From: Notospermus geniculatus
Taxonomy: Eukaryota > Nemertea > Pilidiophora > Heteronemertea > Lineidae
Reading direction: 5' to 3'
NCBI GenBank assembly: GCA_002633025.1
Contig: NMRB01000008.1
Location: 808,900-872,899 of the forward strand
Length of the DNA: 64,000 nt
Shown here: in pieces, positions 42,201 to 54,100 of the stretch
How the letters are laid out: each line of letters opens with the position of its first letter
Position numbering within the stretch: position 1 is the first letter of the stretch
The notes under the pieces: generated by a model
The model's database searches: none
The model's input: only the letters and a program-made list of their open reading frames with translations
Told to the model about the DNA's origin: nothing
Translations under genes and position numbers: made by a program

Positions 42201-45200
42201 TAGTGGTTGCAAAATCCTAAAATAGTTGTAGCATCCAACGCTATTGGCTACAGCATGGCAAAGAGACAGGAAACCAGTCCTCTAGAGGCTTTATAACAAC
42301 AACCTTGGAAGGACCAATTCGTAATTCCTGTATCCGAAACGGCAACCCAGCATGTCACCTCGATATTGTGAATTCCCAAGATAGATTAGTACAAGGCAGC
42401 TGGTGGCAGAGAATGGTAGTCCTAATCAACACACATAGTTACGATGGAAGAGGGCAAATCAAACAGCAATGTTCGTATGAGACGAGAGCAAGCACTGGAG
42501 ATGATTGGATGGCTCGCCTCTTTCACGATAACTACGGATCAATCTGATCGGTTGTCGTCAACTAAAATGTCGATGAGGTCATGCAGAGAAGGGATATAAC
42601 CATATATTTTTGCTATAACTGATGAGAACATGGTTCCTTTTGTAATAATTTGTCCGTGGGATGTTTGGTCCACCTGCCTGGTGGTGTAAATGAGAGATAT
42701 TTGACATGAGAGGAGGTAGTAAGGAGAAACTAGCTGACTGAAATATGGCAATGAGTAAGTCGAGGCATGTTGGTAATGGATAATTTGAAGTTCTTTCTGG
42801 ATGGTTCATTTGTCAGAGCCATTAGTGTTCAAGGGTAAATGAGGCAAACACCATTAGCACTTGTTCTAGCTGCTGTGAACTACAAGCGGAATTACGGCCA
42901 AGAGGACTCACAGTTCTTGTCAGGAACTGCCTGCATAAATGAGCAGTTGGAAGAATTTGAGGTGTAAAACTTCTTTCCATAGAAAACAAACCCCAGGTCT
43001 TCTCAACATGAAGCACTTTGGTAGCAGTACTGATGAAAATTCAGGCTGCCGGACCAAAATATGCACACATCAGAGGTCCAAACTTTCCAAGCTGCAGCAC
43101 AGCCAAGCGTTGCAGTAACAGAAAGCATTGAAGCTCTCATCTTAAACCAGTTTTAATGAGAAAAATATTCACCAATTCACTGTGCTGCTACAAATGGGAT
43201 ATCGCAGCTAATCTATCATTATTGCAGCTAGATGACATTCAAGCCCCCTTTCTATGACTAGGCAGCAGAATGACTAATCTTTAAGATTCCACACCAGGGT
43301 TTTTGCCACTGTTGTGGTTGGAATAAAGATGCTGGAAGTAGTGTCCAATCTTGCTGACTCATGAGTAACCTGGTGATAGGCCAGTGTCATCAATAATTTT
43401 CTCAACGTTTATGCATTGGCCACGAGCTGAAACTCACAGAAGAGTAGAGAAAATGGGGGGACTCTGTCAAGCATGGTTTAGGCCTATACTCAATCCAAGA
43501 CTGTTAATGGTATGGAAAATGCTTACGCTATCATTTCCATTGCTTCTAGTCAGATGATATCACAGTTGGATGCGTATAAACCAACTTTGCGTGAAAACGA
43601 TCATCGTGACACCGAGAAGAAGCTTGGAAAATAGTCCTGATCAGATGGAAGACGAAGCAGACTTCAAACTAGAGCAATGTCGATGGGAGCCCATCGCATA
43701 TCTCCCCGCTTTCAACATGAAGTAATGGTGACATGGTTATTTTTCCTGTGTCTTTCAAAGCCCCATCCACTGCTTTCAACTTGAGAGTCTGAGAACTACC
43801 ACAAGTAGTAAAACATAAGAAACCAATAGATACTCAGTGTCGACAGTGAGCGAAAGAAGCACTGGATTGGTGCGGCCACATCGTAATGAATGGACCATTA
43901 TCTACTGAATACGACACATGTAAGATGCCTAATTACCTAGCACCAATTTCGAAAGCTATATCAAGTATAATCTCCCCGCAAGAACGGATATTTATGTACA
44001 CGCCAGCAGGAAATGCCTGCCGCCTCCAGTACGATGAATAAATGAGATTATATCACAGCAAAATGGAAAGCAACAAGTGCTTTCTTTCATACAATCAAGT
44101 GGTAACTGTGGTAATAAATGTTATAACAAATGGTACATTTACCGGTGCTGTTCAACCGTATGGTGAGTAGCTGTCAGGAGTGCTGGAGGCATCTTGCCCG
44201 AGGATAGATGGGGAACACCTAAAATCCTTAGCAAAAGACAAGACCCAAAGACTGAGCTACCTGTGGGTACACCAGAATGAATGGTGACTGGCATCTGCGA
44301 GAAGGATTTCTATGAAGGACACTGAAATTTGATATGAAGTCTGTAATGTGGACACCTTGAATCCGTTCAGAAGAATACCACATGTCAGTTCTGAAGGTGT
44401 CCCTGACTCCAGCCTCCCCCATCACTACCACCACCACCAACAGAAAAATTATGGTAAATGCATCTGTGATGTCGAACACCACAACAATCGTGACTGCTGA
44501 ACAAGTAGTACTAGTACACCTTCAACACCTCATTCAAATTAGCATCTCAATTTATTACAACTTCTGATGCAGAATTCTCCAGACAAGATGGGAAAAAATG
44601 CGATTGCTAAATTCCTACGGAATAACACGCAGCAGAAATGCAATCTCGTAATTACAAACAGCCTCCTAAACTACATTTTTGTAAGAAGCTTTAATCTCCA
44701 TTTGCGAAGAATTAAATATCAGATGAGAACAATCAGGCATCACTTCTTCAAACACGATCTTGAAGCAAAACAATGTTCGAACATAATTTCTAGATCTTCA
44801 TTGCCTCAAGACAACTGAAGCAGTGTGTGATACCAACAGTCAAAGGTCTACATCTAATTGACATGTTTGCTCGCCCCTGATCTGAATTTGTTCAAGAATT
44901 TCATTTTCGAAATGTAGAAGAATTTCAATGAGTTTCTATGGTTACTTGTTTGATTTCCAGCAAAGATCATGTGGGTGAAAGCGGACATTTACAATTGAAT
45001 GATTTAATTTGAAACGTCTAACAACCGCATAGATTTAACTTGTGACGATTGTACACGGCTCCATTAAATAAATGCAGCAACAAGATTCGAAAGGATTGAA
45101 TCAATTTAGCGCTAGCTGTAGATGACATTTTATAGAATATAATGCAGAAAATCATGACTTAGGGGTCGTAGATCTAAAATGATCAATGAGATTATCTTTA

Positions 45201-48200
45201 GCGCTAAAGAGCGTCATTGTGACAGAAACGAATTCTCGATGTGTGAATTGGTCCACCTGCCTGGTGGTGTAAATGAGAGATATTTGACATGAGAGGAGGT
45301 AGTAAGGAGAAACTAGCTGACTGAAATATGGCAATGAGTGAGTCGAGGCATGTTGGTAATGGATAATTTGAAGTTCTTTCTGGATGGTTCATTTGTCAGA
45401 GCCATTAGTGTTCAAGGGTAAATGAGGCAAACACCATTAGCACTTGTTCTAGCTGCTGTGAACTACAAGCGGAATTACGGCCAAGAGGACTTACAGTTCT
45501 TGTCAGGAACTGCCTGCATAAATGAGCAGTTGGAAGAATTTGAGGTGTAAAACTTCTTCCATAGAAAACAAACCCCAGGTCTTCTCAACATGAAGCACTT
45601 TGGTAGCAGTACTGATGAAAATTCAGGCTGCCGGACCAAAATATGCACACATCAGAGGTCCAAACTTTCCAAGCTGCAGCACAGTCAAGCGTTGCAGTAA
45701 CAGAAAGCATTGAAGCTCTCATCTTAAAGCCCCACAATATTGAATTTTACGATATTTTCAAAAAGTTAGGAGAGTGCACATAGAGGTCCCATAGCCTCGT
45801 GAAGGTCCCCCAAATGCTTGCCTGATACGCACTTCACAGAATCAAGGCCTAGTTTTTAGCACACATTGGAAAAAACTGCAGGGAGAGCTCTAATGTATTC
45901 CGACAGAGCGTAGTACATTTTACACTACGCTGACGTCGTGCGAGAATCGCGGCGATGATTTGCGTTTTTCACATTCAATACAGTGGGGCTTTAAACCAAT
46001 TTTAATGAGAAAAATATTCACCAATTCACTGTGCTGCTACAAATGGGATATCGCAGCTAATCTATCATTATTGCAGCTAGATGACATTCAAGCCCCCTTT
46101 CTATGACTAGGCAGCAGAATGACTAATCTTTAAGATTCCACACCAGGGTTTTTGCCACTGTTGTGGTTGGAATAAAGATCTTATGCTGGAAGTAGTGTCC
46201 AATCTTGCTGACTCATGAGTAACCTGGTGACAGGCAAGTGTCATCAATAATTTTCTCAACGCTTATGCATTGGCCACGAGCTGAAACTCACAGAAGAGTA
46301 GAGAAAATGGAGGGACTCTGTCAAGCATGGTTTAGGCCTATACTCAATCCAAGACTGTTAATGGTATGGAAAATGCTTACGCTATCATTTCCATTGCTTC
46401 TGGTCAGATGACATCACAGTTGGATGCGTATAAACCAACTTTGCGTGAAAACGATCATCGTGACACCGAGAAGAAGCTTGGAAAATACCGGGTAGTCCTG
46501 ATCAGATGGAAGACCAAGCAGACTTCAAACAATTGTCAAATCTGGGAAAAGAAATGTTCTCACAAGCATCAATGCCTAATCTTTTTTCATGATACCACAC
46601 GGTCATACTTCCTAAATTATTCACATCAGAGGGTTAAACTGGTTGCACTTAGTTTACGACAAACATTGATATCATTGGATTATCACACAAAACGAATCTA
46701 CATAATTGAATACAGAAATATCGGTAATTCAATTCGCACCACAACGGTACCAAATGTGGTAGCCTACTTGAATTATTTTGAATTCAAATATCAATGGGAG
46801 ATTGTAAATTCATTTCAAATTAAAACAAAAGAGACAATAGAATGAAGAAGACATGATGAAATATTCTCAAGACTGAGTAAGCATAACGGGCTAGACATCC
46901 GAGTGGTGTGAGTGTCGCGGCCATGGGCACGAACTTCGCTAATACCACCAAGATCAATAGGAAGCGTCTATACGCTGTCTGACGCGGGCAATCAAATGAG
47001 ACGTACCTGATATAACCTTGACGAGACACACAATTCCCCATGACGAAGACTAACACATAAATCCACAAAGACACTACATACTCCTCGTTAAATAATCACC
47101 GATTTAGGCAAATGCTGGAAGAGTAAATCCACTGAATCACGGTACATGGTTACAAGTCTCACATGCTTCCCTCAGCGAGGCGAGGGATCTGACGGATGGT
47201 ACACTGCATTGAAACGGGGGTGTCAGGTTTGCTGTCTGTTCTGCACTTTCTCGCGGTTCAGGCATTTGCCCCTTGACTCCGCTTGCAATGACAAAAGCTA
47301 AAACATTAATCTGAGAGAGATTATCTTACAATCCATGTCGGTGAAGCTACAATGTAAAACCTATGTGTGCTTCTTCACCGTCACGAGTTTTACATCTGCC
47401 TCACGGCTCACAGAGACAATTTCCAATATCTGACATGAATTTGCGAGATGATGTTACCGACATGCGCTTTTTTGTTGATAAATGGTTTGTAAAAGAATCA
47501 ACCATGAACAAGAAATTCGCAACATCATTGTCTTTTCCGACACAGAGTTACAAGCAATCTGCTGATGAAATAATTTGAATGATAGTTTTTTTGTCATGTT
47601 TTTAAGACATCCTGAAGAGATGGCGCAAGCAGATTTCCCATGGAGGACTATGGCATACTTGTAGCTGGACTTCAAAGTTTGATCACAGAATATTGCACAG
47701 GCAATTTCAAAACCCATGAAAAGTGTGCAGTTAGAAGTTTTTCAAAGTTAGGAGAAGGCCAGTATCGCTTGACAGAAAGTAAAACAACCCAATTGGACGA
47801 GCCATAAGATGCCAATACAAGAATGAACAAAGCTGCCTTCAAAGCCCATCATCGAATTAAACAATGAATTTGCCATGGCATCAATCAATAAGGGAGAAAC
47901 GATGTGGTAAGCTCCTATTGATCCCACAAAGACGATAAAGAACAGCCGGTATTGTGCCATGTTGTTGGAAACTCGATTCGTAACAGTATCTTGAGAATAG
48001 GTTGGCAGCGGCAAGAGAGTTTTGCTGAATTGGCGCTGTAGAGGTAATGATTTGGGGGTAACTTTTCTGCCACAAAATGAAAATTGTCACTTTTCTAGGA
48101 AGTGTGGCTATGAATCTAGGGAATGGATGAGAGGATCCTCAAACATGAAAATTCTGGTGGGGTCATTCCTGACCGACAGTCTGTGACTGTAGACAGCAGT

Positions 48201-51029
48201 TCATGACATGAACTTTTTCAGGCTTTCAAAATCACGACAGAAACAGGCAATTTTCAAAATATTATTTGTGATAAGTTGTGGCTTGTAAAGATTTATTCCA
48301 GATGATCAATCGAAGCATCATTGATTCAGCAATCTCATCACTCATTCATTGATTGCAGCCAAAAAAATGCACACTCAAGAAAACAGGATATATACCCACA
48401 GGGATTGATTAATATCATTGGAAAACTTGGCTCTGGGCTACGGATATCAAAATGAAGAAATCACTATGACAATGGCCGACAGATGAATGTCAAGTTGACA
48501 GACTGAACTAAATCAATGCATATCTGACTGTTTTTGCACTAGAGATTCACATTCGGGAAGTTACATGTATGTAACACTTCAGAACAACTCATTAATTGGA
48601 AGAGACATGCACCAACCTAGGGCCCTGCCATGTCTTGATGACATGAGGCATTCAGATTCATCATTGAGAATGTCAGAAGACGAGACGAGGTGAAGATGGG
48701 TGCCAGCCAGGCCAACATGAGATCGGCCTCTACACATATTTGACTAATACTCCACACAGCAGTGAAAATATCAGGTTAACAGTCGAGTGCCAAATATGGT
48801 GGTATCATTGGCTCAACAGCCAATATTGGCCAAATACAGTGCACCCTCGCTCTTACGAACTCCCGGATATTACGAACCCAACGTCTGACTCCCAAAATTT
48901 CATGACATGTATGTAAATCCTCGCTATTACGAACTCTGCGTTAGTACGAACTTAACCGTTGGACCCCAAAGGGTTTGTAATAGTGAGGGGGACTGTACAT
49001 GTACATGTAGATGTACATGTACAGCAGGAGGAAACCAGAGTGCCAGGAGAAAATCTGTGCTGTCATAGAGAATCGTCCTCTCTATCACACAGCAGCGAAC
49101 TCTTCATCATTATGAGAGACTGACATGACGATGTTTTTCCTTGCTTAGTACCGTACCACACTGGTGAGGAAAAAGAAATCCTATCCCCAGATTTGAACCA
49201 ATTCAAAATGATGACCGAGTTTGGAAAACAAGATCGACAGTTTAAGTCTGTTGGCATGGCTACATACAGTGGAGTTTTTAAGGTGGACTCATTGCTATTT
49301 GTCCGAACGTTGCATGATCCAACACGGCAACCAAGACAACAATGCAACCAGACAAGAATCCTATTCCTTTGCCAAGAAAATCAATACCTTGCACTTGTCC
49401 CGGTATTCGCCAGGGACCACTGGAGGAGAACATTCACCTACTGACTACAGCTGGGTTAGGGAGAAATAGACTAAGATTAATGCTTTAACCCTCCAACAAT
49501 TTAGAGTGGATTATTCAAAACGGAGCCTCAGCATTGATAATGGCTGGTATTCATAAAAGTTACCAAATGTACTGCTAAACTGGAGTAAAAGCATTTGCTT
49601 GCTTTTATGAATACCAGCCATTTTGCAAATGGGTAACGTCATTCTTGGTTGGCCTATCACAAAAGGATATCCCAACTCGGGGCATTTCTTTTTGGTCATT
49701 ACTGAACGTGCCCAAAATAGACAGTAATTTGGCCATCAGTTGGGAAAAATACCATACAGTTGCATCCAATCTGTCTGGCATGATACCATTATTCACCCAA
49801 TAATGAGAACTGCTGGCATCTTCTCACCAAACACAGCTTTTTTGCCTCAGGATCACCACTGTAACTGGCACTTCTTCAAGGAGGCCGAGTATTCCAAAAT
49901 GACGGCAATATTATCTCACATTACATCATGCATCTGGGAGACAATACACAAGTCACTGCCCTCTACATTCAGTGACAGTACTGCCATCTATGTATGAGGA
50001 CAGAAAGTGAAACTAGAGACATAGACAGACATTCAATACTGGCAACTGGATTCAGATTTAGCCTGCCGGCGCCCAAGTTGACATTCATTACAAGTAGATA
50101 TTTTGTACCAAACATGAATCATTCATCTCAATTTTCTGCTACCTAAAAAAAGATGAACCTTACCTTTCAAGTTCTTTGATGCGTTTTTCTCCCTCTTCCC
50201 TAAGACTCTTCTCTCTTTTTTTCATTTCTTGAATAGTTCGTTCCTTTTCCTCTTGCATCACCAGGAGGCCTTCCACTGTCTCATTCATCTCGTTAGCTTC
50301 CTCTTGGTATACAGCTGCTTCTAACTGAGCAGCCTGAAGCTGAAGATAAAGACATGAGGCAACTTGGTTAATGTCCTCTTCAAACTGAAGATGTCCAAGA
50401 CAGAATCCCAATAGGGCAATCCAAAGTTTGGAATACACTTGGGGCCTAGTCAGAAACCATACTACAATCTGTACCACTGGGCGGCTTATTCATGGTTTCA
50501 AATTGCGTAAGACTTAATGACTGGATGAAGTTTTGTGTTAAAGTTTGGTACAATACCTCAGTCTCATCCCTTTGCATGGCTTCCATTTGCTTCATGGCCT
50601 TGCTGTGGCGAGAATCTATCTCATCTTTCTCAACTGAAATGTACAGATAAAACGACAAATAGATTTGCAGTTCTGATAATCATAGTGAAATTTCAAACCC
50701 CACAGAGGCACAGTTCCTTACCTTTCAACTTTTGAACCACTTGCTTTAATCTGGTGACTCTGAAAGGAATGAGTACAAACCTTTGAATGTCTGCTGGAAA
50801 CATAAGTGGAATCTGAGAGGGCTTTTTGTGCTATGCAGGGGCGAATGCAGGACTTTTTGAGAGATGGTGGCCACAGGCGACCACAGAAGGCAGCTGTCAT
50901 TACGGAGTCCTTCCCCAGAAACTGTAAAATCTACAGTAAATGACCTGAGATGTGATTTCTGGCCAACCCTGACAACAAAGTGTGGGGTGTGGAGAGTAGG
51001 GGATCCAGACCCCCCCCCCCCCCCCCCCC

Positions 51030-51127
<98 letters not shown>

Positions 51128-54100
51128 NCGCGCGCAGCGTTCACGTGGGACGTGCACAGCAAGTGGACTTTAATTTTGGCCTGTACTGTACAATCTGTAC
51201 CACTGGGCGGCTTATTCATGGTTTCAAATTGCGTAAGACTTAATGACTGGATGAAGTTTTGTGTTAAAGTTTGGTACAATACCTCAGTCTCATCCCTTTG
51301 CATGGCTTCCATTTGCTTCATGGCCTTGCTGTGGCGAGAATCTATTTCATCTTTCTCAACTGAAATGTACAGATAAAATGACAAATAGATTTGCAGTTCT
51401 GATAATCATAGTGAAATTTCAAACCCCACAGAGGCACAGTTCCTTACCTTTCAACCTTTGAACCACTTGCTTTAATCTGGTGACTCTGAAAGGAATGAAT
51501 ACATACCTTTGAATGTCTGCTGGAAACATAAGTGGAATCTGAGAGGGCTTTTTGTGTTATGCAGGGGCGAATCCAGGACTTTTTTTGAGAGATGGTGGCC
51601 ACAGGCGACCACAGAAGGCAGTTGTCATTACGGAGTCCTTCCCCAGAAACTGTAAAATCTACAGTAAATGACCTGAGATGTGATTTCTGGCCAACCCTGA
51701 CAACAAAGTGTGGGGTGTGGAGAGTAGGCGATGCAGACCCCCCCCCCCCCCCCCCCCTCCCCCNCCCCCCCCCCCCCCCCGATCTGTACATGCCATCATG
51801 TTTCATTTTCCTACCACCATACTATTCTATACTTACTGAAAACATGCTTCATCCTTCTCTCTTGAACGCTTGGCCAGTTTGCGTGAGATGTAGTGGATAT
51901 TTTTCTCCATTTGTTTGATAACCACATCCCCGCTGGCCCCATGGTTCCCATTTCCATGGATCACTTGATGGACAAGCTGTAACACTGCATCCATTTTTTG
52001 ATGGAACTGTCTGACCTAAAATTAACATTCATGTAGATAAGGCAACTAGGTTACAATAAGAAATATCTTAGAAATCAGGCAAATCTAACTAGGTACAAAC
52101 GAGCATAATTCACTTACAATTTTGGACGGAGTGGGCAATCCTATTTTAGTTGTCTGTGGATTCATTATCGCAGCAACTTCTCGGTCAACATCGAAAGAGG
52201 AATTATCCAAGTTGGAATGGAAAAGCACATCATCATCTGGTTTCTCAATGAGGGGGGAAGGAAGACTCGCATCATCATCTCGCTGAAATACAGTGTGAAT
52301 AGATGAGTTTCAGTTGAGATAGAATTGGTTTGACCATTGTCTTCTTCAACCAACAACACAGCTATTAGGTAAAATATGGCTGGCTAATTCGGGAGAAAGG
52401 TTTTCTGAACTAGGCCCCAGTCTAACCGAAATGACTACACATCAACAGGCTGGGATAGCATTGTATGCTGGAAGAAAGGGAGACAATTTTGAATGAAGTG
52501 ACACAAAGAGAAAAATACTTGTGATCTTAATGGTCTTGTTCAGGGAATTTAATTCCTACCATAGAGTCCTTTATTTCCGATAATATAGATGGCACTGCTC
52601 GTGTGGTTGGAGTGCTGGCTGTACATGGAATGATCTTCACTGGCAGGAAATGTTCACTGCCACTCTCTTCCTCATCATCAGTCAGGTCAGAACTCATCAT
52701 ACGACTAGATGGCAGAGACAAGAAAGAGATGTCAGATCTCTACATGTATAGCCCATTTCTCTATCTTCTCCCTGGATACACCAGTAGTTTCAGTAGCTAA
52801 ACTAAAGCAGTCTACCAGAAGTAGCTCTCTGTCCAGTTCGGCAAGCATACAGATAGTTTTCCAACGTCACAAATGTGACCCTCAACAGCAAAACCAGTCG
52901 CATGTCGCTCTTAGCTTGGCAGGTTGAGACCAAATGTTTGTCAGTTTCAATATTGTCTCTCTGTTATGAAATCTGAAATGATCTATTTCTTCCATTCTCT
53001 TCTGGTGTCATCTTAGTTGGTTGAGGCTCACCTTCTGAGCGACATGCGTCTGGTTTTGCCATGGAGGATCACAAATAACCACCATGACTTGGTTGTCAAA
53101 ACAACACTCCTCAGTATAAGCATAGTCTTGCATTTTGCAAACAAGGAAAATAAGTATGTTTGACGAAATCTGTACTTACTTAACATACATGTAGTCTTGC
53201 CTTGTTTGATTCAGTTCCTTCTCAAGGTCTAATTTCTCTTTCTTTAGACACTGAAATGATACATGAATAAATGTATACTTTGTACATATTGATGCTGAAG
53301 GAACGAAGTACCACCACACAGATGAGCAGAACACTCAGTTGTATTAGAATCAGTGTCAAGACAAGAGCACTTCTTGATCTCTTGACTGCCAGGCCATCTT
53401 TATACTAATCTATGATACACCAGCAATATTCACCTACATAGGGGCCAACCAAAGAGGAAACATACCTCATTTGATTTTATAAGATGTTCAATGTGTCCAT
53501 TCATATCTTTGAATGCATCTTGGTGCTGAAATAAAGATGTGAAATTAGATGTGTCTCGCTCGGAGTAGCAGCCAGAACCAAACTTTACCAAAACATACTC
53601 AACATTATTTTAGTGTAGTTTTTGACACAGCTGACATACACATAAATTCATTTCTTACCGAATAAGAAAATACTTCAACCTTATCTTACCTTTTGAAAAT
53701 CAGTTTCATAGTTGTCATTTGTTTCCCGAACACTATCATATTTTATCTGGATGATAACAAAAAGTGAATATCAGATCATTATGCTGGAGAGGTGGCCATG
53801 GCTCAGACAACATGTACTTTACTACACTTCAAACACTGTTGATTCCTCAGCTGTTCCCATAAAACACATTCATGCAGAGAACGTTGGAGTGGGATCCCAG
53901 CCAGGGTGGAGGAGATAACTTCATGTAGTGTACATACTGCATATTCAACACAATGAATAAGCCCTGAGCCTACACACACCTTATAGTCATTGAACTGTTG
54001 TAGCAGTTCTTCTTGCTCCGACTTGGCTACTTGTAGTTCATCCAATGTCCTCAGGAACTGAAATTGACAGGAGAGACTGACACTAGTTAATTCTGACCAG

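Larger units (their letters stand above)
50464..51189 (+). repeat. 726-bp tandem duplication, left unit
   Basis: Contains exons Q and P (left copies) and ends in a poly-C tract. The matching right unit is offset by 726 bp. Confidence 0.93.
51190..51780 (+). repeat. 726-bp tandem duplication, right unit
   Basis: The right copies of exons Q and P; the homology stops at a second poly-C tract (51738-51780). Confidence 0.93.

Noticed and set aside
41459-44818. 83-codon plus ORF identical in both 3 kb duplication units (41459-41710, 44567-44818)
   Set aside because: Conservation is explained by recent duplication; the flanking non-coding sequence is just as conserved.
46366-46845. 159-codon plus-strand ORF
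   Set aside because: The duplicate copy near 43.5 kb is interrupted early, codon content is AT-rich and random, and no domain is recognised.
50864-51376. Poly-Pro / poly-Gly ORFs over the C homopolymer
   Set aside because: They are only translations of the poly-C tract; no protein evidence.
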